DNA of 37,159 nucleotides from Rhodospirillales bacterium. GTDB lineage: Bacteria > Pseudomonadota > Alphaproteobacteria > Acetobacterales > Acetobacteraceae. The translations under genes were made by a program, and so were the position numbers. A model generated the notes under the pieces. The model ran no database searches and was not told where the DNA came from. It saw only the letters and a program-made list of their open reading frames with translations. Positions 15,182 through 24,030 of the stretch are shown piece after piece; position 1 is the stretch's first letter; each line of letters opens with the position of its first letter. The stretch spans positions 1-37,159 of the forward strand of contig CANFKS010000037.1 in NCBI GenBank assembly GCA_947447625.1, written 5' to 3'.

Positions 15182-15490
15182 CTATTCCTCGGGTTCGGTT
15201 GTGAACATCAGCGGATAGCCCTGCTCGCGCGCCAGATCGACCGCCCGCGTCGCCTTGGTTTCAGCGACGTCCTTGGTATAGACCGCCACCACGCAGACAC
15301 CCCGGCTATGCGCGGTCAGCATGATGCGGTTGGCCTGATCCTCGGAGATCCGAAACTCGACCCTCAGCACCGTGACGACGAAGCTGCGCGGCGTGTAGTC
15401 ATCATTGACCAGGATGACCTTGTAAAGCTTGGGCCGCTCGACCTTGATCTCGACGCCCGTCTTGGGCGTGGTGGTGGTTTGATCGCTCAT
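15182..15490 (-). CDS. clpS: ATP-dependent Clp protease adaptor ClpS (ClpS2-like)
   Basis: ClpS hands N-degron proteins to ClpAP. The 102-residue protein has the NDDYTP motif (Asn29, Asp30, Asp31) and His61, which bind the alpha-amino group of the substrate. The segment after TP reads RSFVV rather than the PMEFVV form typical of canonical ClpS, and the C-terminus is KDVAETKATRA...YPLMFTTEPEE. Both resemble the second alphaproteobacterial paralogue, ClpS2, which has altered residue preference. The ATG overlaps the stop of the enoyl-CoA hydratase-like gene (TGATG), indicating coupling. No clpA is visible in the window. Confidence 0.9.
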   Translation of the reverse strand: MSDQTTTTPKTGVEIKVERPKLYKVILVNDDYTPRSFVVTVLRVEFRISEDQANRIMLTAHSRGVCVVAVYTKDVAETKATRAVDLAREQGYPLMFTTEPEE

Positions 15491-16278
15491 CAGGTGCCGC
15501 TCCAGGAGGCCGCGCGTTTGTCGATGAAAGCATCAATCCCCTCGCGCGCATCGTTCGTCATCATGTTGCGCGTCATCACCTCCGAGGCATAGGCATAGGC
15601 CTCATCGAGCCCCATCTCGGCCTGCCGGTAGAACGCCTCCTTGCCGATGGCGAGGGTCAACGGGCTCTTGGCGGCGATCTGCAAGGCCAGCGCCAGCACA
15701 GCGCCATCCAGCGCGACCTCCGGCACCACCCGATTGATCAGCCCCAGTTCGCGCGCCCGGACAGCCGCCACCAGATCTCCGGTCAAGAGCATTTCCATCG
15801 CCGCCTTGCGCCCGACCGCCCGGCTCAGCGCCACCATCGGCGTCGAGCAGAACAGGCCGATATTCACCCCCGGCGTTGCGAATAGTGCCGTCTCGGCCGC
15901 CACCGCCAGATCGCAGCTCGCCACCAACTGGCATCCCGCCGCCGTCGCCACGCCATGCACGCGCGCAATCACCGGCTTGCCCAGCCGCATGATGCGGGTC
16001 ATCAGCGCCGAACACTGGGCGAACAGCGCCCGCATCGACGCCTCCGACGGATCGGCTCGCACTTCGCGCAAATCATGCCCGGCACAAAACGCCGGCCCCG
16101 CTCCCGCAATCACCACCACCCGCACCGCCGCGTCTGCCGCAGCCGCCGCCAGGGCGTCCGCAAGCGCGGCCATCAGCGCCGAGGACAGCGCATTGCGCGC
16201 ATCGGGCCGGTTCAGCGTCAACCACGCGACGCCCTCGGCGGGATGGTCTGTCAAGAGGATCGGAGGGCCGGAAGGCAT
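15490..16278 (-). CDS. Enoyl-CoA hydratase/isomerase-family protein (ECHDC3-like)
   Basis: The 262-residue crotonase-fold protein has the CoA-binding GAGPAFCAGHDLREV block (about 54-68) and the second oxyanion block GVATAAGCQLVASCDLAVAA followed by FATPGVNIGLFCSTP. The sequence AAGCQLVASCDL in place of the more usual GGG-x-E-L form, and the LFCSTP segment, match the ECHDC3-like subgroup, whose hydratase activity is uncertain. Downstream, its stop overlaps the clpS start. Upstream, 29 nt separate it from the DUF305 gene. Confidence 0.85.
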   Translation of the reverse strand: MPSGPPILLTDHPAEGVAWLTLNRPDARNALSSALMAALADALAAAAADAAVRVVVIAGAGPAFCAGHDLREVRADPSEASMRALFAQCSALMTRIMRLGKPVIARVHGVATAAGCQLVASCDLAVAAETALFATPGVNIGLFCSTPMVALSRAVGRKAAMEMLLTGDLVAAVRARELGLINRVVPEVALDGAVLALALQIAAKSPLTLAIGKEAFYRQAEMGLDEAYAYASEVMTRNMMTNDAREGIDAFIDKRAASWSGT

Positions 16279-16307
16279 CGGGGTCAGACCTTGTTCAGGA
16301 TGCGCGA

Positions 16308-16706
16308 CTAGGGATGCTGGGCGAGCCAGGCGTTCATGAAAGCGATTTCGCTTTCCTGCGCCGCGATCACATCCTCGGCCAGTTTGCGCAGTTCAGGATC
16401 CGTTCCGTATTTGAGTTGTATCCGCGCCATATCGACCGCCCCCTTATGGTGCGGCACCATGCCACGAACAAAATCCTTGTCGGCATCGCCGCTGTAGCGA
16501 AATGCCATCTCCTTGTGCATCCGATCCATCGCCGCGCGATACTCGGCGGTTGACGGTGCCACCGACTTGGCGCCCGGCGCTGCAGGTGCATGCATATGCC
16601 CCTGCATGGATTGTCCGGGCTTGGCCTGGCCGCCCCCCGGTGCCGTCTGCGCCATCGCGCCGCCCGCCGTCACAGCGCACAGCGCCGCTGCCAGCAGCCG
16701 GATCAC
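16308..16706 (-). CDS. Exported DUF305-family protein
   Basis: The protein has 132 residues. I take the start as a GTG at 16706 because it gives a clean signal peptide ([19 protein letters not shown]) and overlaps the upstream HMA gene stop by 4 nt (GTGA). Longer in-frame readings only run antiparallel to real genes. The mature part has a His/Met/Pro-rich linker ([11 protein letters not shown]) and the DUF305 ferritin-like core [20 protein letters not shown] then [16 protein letters not shown]305 proteins often sit beside copper-handling genes, and the neighbour here is a copper-chaperone-like protein. A periplasmic copper role is plausible but inferred. Confidence 0.85.
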   Translation of the reverse strand: MIRLLAAALCAVTAGGAMAQTAPGGGQAKPGQSMQGHMHAPAAPGAKSVAPSTAEYRAAMDRMHKEMAFRYSGDADKDFVRGMVPHHKGAVDMARIQLKYGTDPELRKLAEDVIAAQESEIAFMNAWLAQHP

Positions 16707-16906
16707 GCCGCGATCGCCTCGGGCGAGAACCCTGCATCGCGCATCGCCTCCGCCAGCACCGCGGCACTCACGGATCCCGTGACATCGACGCGGTGGGTGT
16801 CGAGATCCGTCACCACCGTCGCATCCGGCGCCACGTGCTTCACCGCGGCCGTGATCGCCTTCACGCAGCCGCCGCATGTCATGTCGGAAACCTTGAAGCT
16901 TGTCAT
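16703..16906 (-). CDS. Heavy-metal-associated (HMA) domain protein, copper chaperone-like
   Basis: The 67-residue single-domain protein has the metal-binding motif MTCGGC (Cys11, Cys14) and the beta-alpha-beta-beta-alpha-beta pattern of CopZ/Atx1-type chaperones ([20 protein letters not shown] then [19 protein letters not shown]). Copper(I) is the likeliest ligand but silver or other soft metals are possible. It is the first gene of the minus-strand run and is translationally coupled to the DUF305 gene. No copper-exporting ATPase gene is present here. Confidence 0.9.
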   Translation of the reverse strand: MTSFKVSDMTCGGCVKAITAAVKHVAPDATVVTDLDTHRVDVTGSVSAAVLAEAMRDAGFSPEAIAA

Positions 16907-17208
16907 CCAGCCCTCCTCACGCGTCTTCGATCAGGGCGGCAATACCCCGAACCTCGCCGATTCACATCGTCACAATCGCGCGCTGCGCCCCGCGCAGGGG
17001 ATAAGCCGCCCGATCGTCAGTGCATCCATCCATCAGCATTCCGCCGTCACGACCGGTCGGGGTGCGGGCGCGATGGCAGACAGAACTTAGGCTCGTGGCC
17101 GCTGCCCGACAAGATCGGCCCAATGACGCGGGATGGCCAAGCCGTCAGCACGCCCGACAGAACCCAAGTTGCATGCGCCGCCGCCCGGCAAGATCACCGC
17201 CAAGCGCA
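16907..17208. other. Intergenic region without a recognised gene
   Basis: This 302-nt gap lies between the 3' end of the phytanoyl-CoA dioxygenase-like gene and the start of the HMA gene, both on the minus strand. It should contain the HMA-DUF305 promoter. I looked for a CueR-type dyad and did not find a convincing one. Confidence 0.4.
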
Positions 17209-18090
17209 TCAGACGCTCGTGTCCACCGGCGCGATCTCGCGCGGCAGCCCGTTGCGATAGGCATAGTTGCTGCCGGCGTCATCGCCGTGCGGCACCGTGC
17301 AGCCCGCGTAGTTGCCGTCCTCGTCATGGAAATGCGCCAGGTGATCATCCACGCTGCCCCACACCGTGCCGATCTGGTGATAGTGATACTGCACCGCCCG
17401 GCGCCGCATGTTGGAGGTGTTGGCGGCCGTGTAGTGGTGGATCAAGCCATGGAAAACCAGCGCATCCCCCGGCCCCATCTCAATCGCCCGGCGCGCTGCC
17501 AGATCGACCTTCCCCGGCACGATCCGGCACAAATTGAAGTCGTTCTCATGCACATGCGGCACGCCGCCGCCGAGATGGCTGCCCGGCACCAGTTCCATGC
17601 AGCCGTTGGAGCGCGACGCCTCGTCAAGCGAGATCCACACGCCCACCACGAGCCCCGGATCCTTGATACGGAAATACGACGCATCCTGATGCCACGGCTT
17701 TTCCGACCCGATGCGCGGCGGCTTGACCAGCGCCATCTCCTGGAACAGCACCCGCCCCTGCCCGAGCAACTGATCCAGCACCAGATGAAGTCGCCGGCTG
17801 AACGCCGCATCGCGCAGCGCCGGCGCATCCATGCAGAAATCCATGTATTTGCGGATCGCGAACTCCCGCTCCTCCGGCGACAACCGCGCCACATCGACGC
17901 CCTTTTCATACATCAACGACGTCTCGCGCGACGCGATGCTGCCCACCGCCAGCCCCGTCAGCGCCGCTTTGCACGCCTCGATGCTGCGCGGCCCCAGCAG
18001 GCCCCTCAGCACCACATACCCGTCGCGCCGGTACTGAGCGATCTCCGCGCCGGAGAGCAAGTCAGACTTCATATCGGGGGCAACGTCCAT
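17209..18090 (-). CDS. Phytanoyl-CoA dioxygenase (PhyH) family protein
   Basis: The 293-residue protein is a non-haem Fe(II)/2-oxoglutarate-dependent oxygenase. It begins with the PhyH signature EIAQYRRDGYVVLRG and carries the iron ligands H134-Q-D136 (PWHQDASYF), with a distal His around 214-218 (LVFHGLIHHYTAANTS) and NMRRRAVQ further on, where the 2-oxoglutarate-binding Arg is expected. The substrate is unknown; family members act on phytanoyl-CoA, compatible solutes and secondary metabolites. I chose the ATG at 18090 because AGGAGGAG lies just upstream; an in-frame start 33 nt earlier lacks this. Confidence 0.85.
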   Translation of the reverse strand: MDVAPDMKSDLLSGAEIAQYRRDGYVVLRGLLGPRSIEACKAALTGLAVGSIASRETSLMYEKGVDVARLSPEEREFAIRKYMDFCMDAPALRDAAFSRRLHLVLDQLLGQGRVLFQEMALVKPPRIGSEKPWHQDASYFRIKDPGLVVGVWISLDEASRSNGCMELVPGSHLGGGVPHVHENDFNLCRIVPGKVDLAARRAIEMGPGDALVFHGLIHHYTAANTSNMRRRAVQYHYHQIGTVWGSVDDHLAHFHDEDGNYAGCTVPHGDDAGSNYAYRNGLPREIAPVDTSV

Positions 18091-18129
18091 CGCGGGCTCC
18101 TCCTGAGCATTTTTTTGAAGCATGACCTA

Positions 18130-18165
18130 AAAACCACGCCCCGTAAAACCAAGCCCCGTAAAACC
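18130..18165. repeat. 15-bp tandem repeat, 2.4 copies
   Basis: AAAACCACGCCCCGT at 18130-18144 is followed directly by AAAACCAAGCCCCGT (one difference) and a partial third AAAACC. It lies 40 nt upstream of the PhyH-like start in the divergent interval before upp, so it could affect either promoter. No function is evident. Confidence 0.8.
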
Positions 18166-18338
18166 TCAGGCCGGCAAAGCCTCTCGGCTTCCGATCCTCC
18201 GCGCCCCGCAACGGGATCACCCCCCATTCCGGCCGGCGCCTCCATCGAAATGGACGCCAAGAAAGCGACGGGCTATTTCAGCCTGACGATACCGGGCACA
18301 GACGAACTGCGCATGGCCACAGGACGAGGTTTGACGGG

Positions 18339-18986
18339 ATGACCCACCACACGAAAGAAGGCCATGTCGTGGTCCTGGATCATCCGCTGATCCAGCACAA
18401 ACTGACCCTGCTGCGCCGGAGGGAAACCAGCACCGCGGTCTTCCGCAGCCTGGCGCGGGAAATCGCCCTCCTGATGGGCTACGAAGTCACCCGCGGCCTG
18501 CCGCTCGAAACCATCCAAATCGAAACCCCGCTCGAAGCGATGGACGCCCCGCAACTCGCCGGCAAAAAACTCTGCTTCGTCTCCATCCTGCGCGCCGGCA
18601 ACGGCCTGCTCGACGGGATGCTGGACCTCGTGCCCAGCGCCCGCGTCGGCCATATCGGCCTATACCGGGACCCGCACACCCTCTCCCCCGTCGAATACTA
18701 CCTCAAACTGCCCGATGACATCGGCGAACGCATGGTCATCGTCGTCGACCCCATGCTCGCCACCGGCCACTCCGCCGCCGCCGCCATCGCCCGCCTCAAA
18801 CAGGCCGGCGCCACACAGATCCGCTTCGCCTGCCTGCTCTGCGCCCCGGAAGGCCTGCGCCTGCTTCACGAACAACACCCCGATATCGACATCTACACCT
18901 GCGCCACCGATCGCCAACTCGACGAGCACGGCTACATCCGCCCCGGCCTCGGCGACGCTGGCGATCGCCTTTACGGGACGAAATAA
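18339..18986 (+). CDS. upp: Uracil phosphoribosyltransferase
   Basis: This enzyme salvages uracil with PRPP to make UMP. The 215-residue length is close to that of the well-known bacterial enzymes. The PRPP-binding loop is [15 protein letters not shown] (about 132-146), and the uracil-binding C-terminal motif [17 protein letters not shown] is complete. It stands alone, divergent from the PhyH-like gene and convergent with the TRIC-family gene. The region upstream (18166-18338) holds no obvious riboswitch. Confidence 0.96.
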   Translation: MTHHTKEGHVVVLDHPLIQHKLTLLRRRETSTAVFRSLAREIALLMGYEVTRGLPLETIQIETPLEAMDAPQLAGKKLCFVSILRAGNGLLDGMLDLVPSARVGHIGLYRDPHTLSPVEYYLKLPDDIGERMVIVVDPMLATGHSAAAAIARLKQAGATQIRFACLLCAPEGLRLLHEQHPDIDIYTCATDRQLDEHGYIRPGLGDAGDRLYGTK

Positions 18987-19140
18987 CCGCTCGCGGCACA
19001 GCGCGGCCCTGCAACCAGCCCGATCCATTCACCACTGGACTGAACCGCCCCAGGCTCCCGCGAGGCTCGAAGTCCCGAGACGATGAACCAGGCGGGCTGC
19101 GCATGTCCGCTCCCCCCGTGCCCCACCGCGTTTTCCAGCA

Positions 19141-19782
19141 CTACTCGCCCTCGCTGGCTCCGTTTCGAGCCGCGACAGGCAGACGCCAGCCGCGGAAGAT
19201 CGCCATCATGCGCAGGAACAGGCAGAGTGCTGCGCCCGCCGCCGTCGCAGCCTCGACGGGCATGTTCAGCATATTCCCCAATACGACGGTGGCTGCGCCC
19301 AGCAGCGCTGCCAGCGCATAGATTTCGCTGCGCAAGACAACCGGAACGCGCGCCATCAGCACATCGCGCACCATGCCGCCGCCGATGCCACTCAGCATGC
19401 CAAGCATCGCCGCCATCGGCGGGTTCAGGCCATGGTCGAGAGCAGCGCGTGCGCCCGTCGCAGCAAACACGCCAAGCCCCGCAGCATCAAAGAGTTGAAC
19501 GGGGTGTCGCAGGCGCTGAACGAGGGTGGGCCATACGAAACACAGCGTGCCTGTCAAAACAGCGAGCCCGGCCGGCCGCCAATCCGCGATCGCGCCCGGC
19601 GGCACGACACCGATCAGCAGATCACGCATCACGCCGCCCGATACTGCAGTGACGACCGACAAAACCAGGACGCCAAAAATGTCCATGCGCGCCCGCACGG
19701 CCAACATCGCGCCGCTGGCTGCAAAGACGCATGTGCCGATCAGATCGAGCGCCCGGAGGAACCCGGCGGCGGAAAGATCCAC
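19141..19782 (-). CDS. UPF0126/TRIC-family membrane protein (YicG/YadS type)
   Basis: The 213-residue protein has about seven hydrophobic segments arranged as two similar halves. The first is LDLIGTCVFAASGAMLAVRA through VVTAVSGGVMRDLLIG; the second is FDAAGLGVFAATGARAAL through GIGGGMVRDVLM. The repeated GGxxRDxL motif is the UPF0126 hallmark. Members are related to trimeric intracellular cation channels; transported substrates in bacteria are not well settled. I chose the GTG at 19782 (VDLSAAGFLRAL), preceded by GGAGG 4 nt upstream; the longer frame adds 36 non-family residues. Confidence 0.88.
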   Translation of the reverse strand: MDLSAAGFLRALDLIGTCVFAASGAMLAVRARMDIFGVLVLSVVTAVSGGVMRDLLIGVVPPGAIADWRPAGLAVLTGTLCFVWPTLVQRLRHPVQLFDAAGLGVFAATGARAALDHGLNPPMAAMLGMLSGIGGGMVRDVLMARVPVVLRSEIYALAALLGAATVVLGNMLNMPVEAATAAGAALCLFLRMMAIFRGWRLPVAARNGASEGE

Positions 19783-19953
19783 GCTGCCTCCCTTGCAAGC
19801 CCATGAATGCAGAGGTGCGTCATGGCAGGCCGACCCATTCCTGTCGACCCCAGGGTCGCTGGCATGACAGGGCGGACCGAACTGCCACAAACCGCTCGCT
19901 TTGCCCCGGACCGGAAGAGCGCGCCTGCCTGTCCCTCCAAAAACCAGTAAGGA

Positions 19954-21105
19954 TCAGCCGTTGAAACGCGGCGCAGTCGCGACGATCGCAGTGAGCCGGT
20001 TGAGGATGCGCAGCCCAACCGCCCGGCTGCCATGGGTCCGCAACACATCCGCCTGCCCCCGCCGCGCCAAATCCGCCGCCGCCGCCGGATCATCCAGCAA
20101 GGGCGCCAACACCGCATGCGCATGCGCCACGTCAGCATCCGCCCATTCCTGGCCACGCCAATGCGGATAGTCGTCTTTCTTCAACTTCACAATGTCATGC
20201 CGTACCATCAACGAATTCTCCGGCGTCATGAAATCGACATTGCCCGACCACCCCGTGCCCAACCCAATCCGCCCCAGCCCCATCGCCTCCCCCAACCCGC
20301 GCCCAAACCCCTCCGCACGATGCAGCGACACAAACACATCGCACGCATTGATCAGGCTCTTCACCCCCAGCGTATCCAGCGGCACCGAAATAACCTTGAT
20401 CTGCGGATCATCCGCCACCCCCGCCGCCCACGCCTCCGCCGCCTTCTCCCCGTTCTTCACCTTCAACACCAACTGCACATCCCGATATGGATCGCCCGCC
20501 CGCACCCGATCGAACAACGCCAACACCGCCGCCGGATTCTTGCGCGACGGGTACGACGACAAATCAAAGAAATGCAGCATCACGAACGCGGCTTCCCGAA
20601 TGTCGAAATGCCGCCGCGGCAAACACACCCCCGCCTCGAACTCCACCGCCTGCCCCACCAGATGCGATGCAATCCCCGACGCCGCCAAACTCCGCTCGAT
20701 GAACGACGACAACGCCCAAACCTCGTCGAACCGCCTGAGTTTGGCCGCCCACACCTTCGGATAGGCCGGCAACTCCCACGCCGGCACGATGATATTATAT
20801 CCCGCCGCGAAATCCCCCCCCCGCGCCTCGAACGCCGCCACCACGGCATCCACCTCATCGCCATTCACATGAAAAATCCGCACCCCATCCGGCGGAACCG
20901 CAATCTCCAACCCACCCAACAACCGCCCATGCGCCGCATCCACCCGCTGCGCATAGCGAAAAATATCGAACACCCGATGATGCAAGTGAACCGCATTGCA
21001 CGCATGAACATAACTGCGCAACTGCTCGCCCATCCCAATCGGCGCCCACGGATGCCCAATGATCGTAACCGGCACATCATCCAACACCACCATGGGATGG
21101 GTCAT
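19954..21105 (-). CDS. Glycosyltransferase, GT4/GT-B-like
   Basis: The 383-residue protein resembles GT-B retaining glycosyltransferases. It has an N-terminal acceptor domain (VTIIGHPWAPIGMGEQLRSY) and a C-terminal nucleotide-sugar domain in which SLINACDVFVSLHRAEGFG followed by RGLGEAMGLGRIGLGTGWSG contains the E-x7-E element. The specificity is unknown. I place the start at ATG 21105 (MTHPMVVLDD), with GAGG about 11 nt upstream. An in-frame ATG at 21192 would add 29 low-complexity residues encoded by short tandem repeats. It lies downstream of the large GT2/WbsX gene on the same strand and near the rhamnose genes, so it probably helps build a surface polysaccharide. Confidence 0.85.
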   Translation of the reverse strand: MTHPMVVLDDVPVTIIGHPWAPIGMGEQLRSYVHACNAVHLHHRVFDIFRYAQRVDAAHGRLLGGLEIAVPPDGVRIFHVNGDEVDAVVAAFEARGGDFAAGYNIIVPAWELPAYPKVWAAKLRRFDEVWALSSFIERSLAASGIASHLVGQAVEFEAGVCLPRRHFDIREAAFVMLHFFDLSSYPSRKNPAAVLALFDRVRAGDPYRDVQLVLKVKNGEKAAEAWAAGVADDPQIKVISVPLDTLGVKSLINACDVFVSLHRAEGFGRGLGEAMGLGRIGLGTGWSGNVDFMTPENSLMVRHDIVKLKKDDYPHWRGQEWADADVAHAHAVLAPLLDDPAAAADLARRGQADVLRTHGSRAVGLRILNRLTAIVATAPRFNG

Positions 21106-21220
21106 GCGGCCGATGTCCTCTGCGGGGGGGGAAGCAAGCAAGCAAGGCGGGGTCGAGGGGCTGCGGCCCCGCGTTGCCTGCATTGCCTCCATTGCCTCCC
21201 CCTCCGCAAAGCCAGCGCCC

Positions 21221-23989
21221 TCATGACCATCTCTTGCCCGTCAGGGTGTCGCGCAAGGATTCGAGCCAGCGGTGGCCGTAGGCTGTGTCGGGTTCAAGGT
21301 GGGCGCCTTCGGCCCATTCATTCCAGGCGTTGATGAACAGGAGGCGTTCATCCCCCATATGAAAACGTCGGATTTCCTCGATTTTCTCTTCAGCATAAGC
21401 ACGGAAAGCGTCCGGGCTGGCACGATCGAAACTCGTGCCACGCAAAGGTTGGCGCGGTGTGTTGTCCCAGGAAGGGAACACTGCGGGGTAGCGCGGATAT
21501 CCAACGGACGGCCGCGCAGCGAAAGTGGCCGCGGTGGCGGGGTAGTCGTAGCGGTATCCGGCCCAGCCATCCTTAACAATGGTGACAGCGTCCTCGGCCG
21601 GGGTGGCAAGACCATGCGGCGGGAATTCGACGGCGGCGTCGAACCCGAGATCGGCGGGCCGGATCGCCCGATCAACCGCCTCCATCGATTCGACATAGGC
21701 GAGATGCACGCCAACGAAGCCCGCCGCAGCAAAGCCAGCGCGACAGGCGGCGGCAAACCCCTTGGCATCGGGCAGCAGCAACGGCCGATAGACCAGCAGC
21801 AACGGCTTGCCCGCAACGGTGATGTAGCGCGGATCGCGCGCCTGATCGACGGCATCGGCGATGATGCTGTCCAGTGTCGCCTGGTCATAGAGCTGTTCGA
21901 GCAGAATGGATTTCTCCCCGCCATCCCAATGCCGCGTCCAGTTCTCGTTCGCCCAGCACAGGCACCAGTTGAACGGGATGTCGGGATTGGCGCGGATCAC
22001 ATCGAGGGGCCGGTGCAACACCCGCCGCGTGCCGAAATTGTAGTAGTAGACACAGAACCCATCCACCCCATAACGCCGCGCCAGGTCCGCCTGCGCCCGC
22101 AGCGCCTCGGCGGATCGCAGATCATAATACCCGAGATCGGCCGGCAGATGCGGCTGATAATGCCCCTCATAGCTCGGCCGCGCCTTCGCCACATTGGTCC
22201 ATTCGGTAAACCCACGCCCCCACCAAAGATCATTCTCCGGTGTGGGATGAAACTGCGGCAGATAGAACGCCAGCACCCGGATCCGGTCGAGATCGCGGAT
22301 CGATTCCTCCCATTGCGCAACCAGCTTCTGCTGATTGGCCACGATGCTGCGCAGTTTGCGCGTATTGGACTGCCGGTTGGTTGACACGCTGAGGTGATGC
22401 ACCACCAAAGCCTCGTGCACATAGCGCACCCGCCCGCCATCGCGTCGCAGCCGCAGGCAGAGATCGACATCCTCGCAATAGGCCGGCCGATACTGCTCGT
22501 CGAACAACACCGGCCCCACCCGCTCCCGCCGCAGCATCAGCGCCGCGCCGGAACTGTAAGGAACATCCCGATCGTAGCAGAACCCCTCTTCCAGAGGATC
22601 GCCGAACAGCCCGATCATTCCGCTCTCGCCGTTCGGCCGGATGAAACAGCCCGCCTCCTGCAACCGCCCATTGGGATAGACGATCTTGGGCCCCACGGCC
22701 GCCAGCGACGCATCCTCCGCCAGCGCCGCCACCATCCGCGACAGCGCGCCATGCATCATCTGCGCATCGTTGTTGAGCAGCAGCACATACGCGCCCCGGC
22801 AGCGCGCAAACGCCGCGTTGCAGTTGCGGATGAACCCCTGGTTGGTCTCCTGGCGCACCACCACGAGGTTCTTGACCTTGCCCAGCAGCGCTGCCGCCGG
22901 ATCGGTCGAGCAATCATCCGCCAGCACCACCTCGAACGCCACATCCGGCGCGTGATGCATCACCGACAGCAGACAATCCGCAGTATAGTCGAGTTCGTTA
23001 TACACCGGGATCAAAATCGAAAGCACCGGTCGCGCGGCGGCCGGAAACTTCACCTTGCGCAATGCCGCCGCCGCATCGGTGGTTTTGAAAATCTTCGGCG
23101 GCCGGTCCGCCACCGCCTCGATCCGCGCCTGCCTGGCCCGCGCGATCAACCCCTGCGTCGCCGCATAGGCCGATACCACCTCATCCGGCAACACCGGCGC
23201 CGGCAGGCCGACCGGCACCGAGCGCATCGCCGGCATCACGACCTCGGCCGGCGCATCCGCCGGCACCTGCCGCCCCTCGAAACGCCCCTGCAGAAGGAAA
23301 TGCCACAACGGCGGCACCGCGGCGGCCGCGATATCCGGATAGCGCGCCCGATACAGCGCGCCATTGAACCCCGGCCCCGCCGCCCGGCCCTCGACATCGC
23401 CGAGCACAATGAAATGCCGCAACGCCAGATACGGTTCGGCGATCACATCGCCATACTGCGCGGCATACCAAACAGGGTCGAAATACGGATTGACCGGGAT
23501 GCCCGCAGCCGCCCCCCTGGTGAGAAAATGCCGCAGCATGCCGTGCGCCGGCGCCATCCCGCCCAACCGCTCACGATACTCATCCGGATCGAAATACGGG
23601 CTCGGCGCAATCAGGTCATATTCCAGCAGTTCGAAAATCGCCTCCGGCCCGGGCCGCTCCCCCAGCACCAGCGGGTCGGACTCGGCAATGAAGCGCAGAT
23701 CGATCAGCGGATGCGGCGCGCGCAATTCTGCCGCCCCGGTCTCGATGAAATGCAACAGCGGATCAAACCCCGCCTCCATCACATCGGGATTGCTCACCAG
23801 ATAGAATGCGCGATCGAAATAGGGCGTGATCGCGGGCCGCTCGCCGATGGGCAGCGCAAGATAGCGCCCGATCGACGTCAGATCCGCCCGCTGGCTGCCC
23901 AGTGCCGCACGGAATTGTTCGTCGGTGATGAAACCCGAACACAGCAAACGATGCGCCCGCATCACCGGATTCCGTCCGCCCTGCGGCAT
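21221..23989 (-). CDS. Three-part glycosyltransferase: N-terminal repeats, GT2 domain, WbsX-like (GH99-like) domain
   Basis: The protein has 922 residues. Residues about 56-243 hold five degenerate repeats of about 37 residues built on PYFDPxxY-x5-PDV-x-PLxHFxxxGxxEGR. Residues about 320-545 are a GT2 domain (VLSILIPVYNELDYTADCLL, LADDCSTD, LLLNNDAQ, YCEDVDLCLRL), similar to rhamnosyltransferase-type enzymes. Residues about 570-915 form a WbsX-like domain (LAFYLPQFHPTPENDLWWG, GFTEWTNV, WCLCWANENWTRHWDG, INAWNEWAEGAHLEPD), common in O-antigen and surface-layer glycan clusters. It probably elongates a cell-surface glycan, with two catalytic modules in one chain. The role of the repeats is unknown; the neighbouring 151-residue protein consists mostly of the same unit. 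Confidence 0.88.
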   Translation of the reverse strand: MPQGGRNPVMRAHRLLCSGFITDEQFRAALGSQRADLTSIGRYLALPIGERPAITPYFDRAFYLVSNPDVMEAGFDPLLHFIETGAAELRAPHPLIDLRFIAESDPLVLGERPGPEAIFELLEYDLIAPSPYFDPDEYRERLGGMAPAHGMLRHFLTRGAAAGIPVNPYFDPVWYAAQYGDVIAEPYLALRHFIVLGDVEGRAAGPGFNGALYRARYPDIAAAAVPPLWHFLLQGRFEGRQVPADAPAEVVMPAMRSVPVGLPAPVLPDEVVSAYAATQGLIARARQARIEAVADRPPKIFKTTDAAAALRKVKFPAAARPVLSILIPVYNELDYTADCLLSVMHHAPDVAFEVVLADDCSTDPAAALLGKVKNLVVVRQETNQGFIRNCNAAFARCRGAYVLLLNNDAQMMHGALSRMVAALAEDASLAAVGPKIVYPNGRLQEAGCFIRPNGESGMIGLFGDPLEEGFCYDRDVPYSSGAALMLRRERVGPVLFDEQYRPAYCEDVDLCLRLRRDGGRVRYVHEALVVHHLSVSTNRQSNTRKLRSIVANQQKLVAQWEESIRDLDRIRVLAFYLPQFHPTPENDLWWGRGFTEWTNVAKARPSYEGHYQPHLPADLGYYDLRSAEALRAQADLARRYGVDGFCVYYYNFGTRRVLHRPLDVIRANPDIPFNWCLCWANENWTRHWDGGEKSILLEQLYDQATLDSIIADAVDQARDPRYITVAGKPLLLVYRPLLLPDAKGFAAACRAGFAAAGFVGVHLAYVESMEAVDRAIRPADLGFDAAVEFPPHGLATPAEDAVTIVKDGWAGYRYDYPATAATFAARPSVGYPRYPAVFPSWDNTPRQPLRGTSFDRASPDAFRAYAEEKIEEIRRFHMGDERLLFINAWNEWAEGAHLEPDTAYGHRWLESLRDTLTGKRWS

Positions 23990-24030
23990 CGCCCTACCCC
24001 TTTAGCGACGGGCAGCGCAGAGCGTGATGG

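Noticed and set aside
16907-17208. CueR-type copper operator upstream of the HMA gene
   Set aside because: I searched by eye for a dyad of the CueR type and found only scattered GC-rich inverted words, none with the right spacing.
18987-19140. tRNA gene or small RNA downstream of upp
   Set aside because: No cloverleaf with a TTCGA-type loop and acceptor stem could be folded by eye, and no terminator-like U tract is present.
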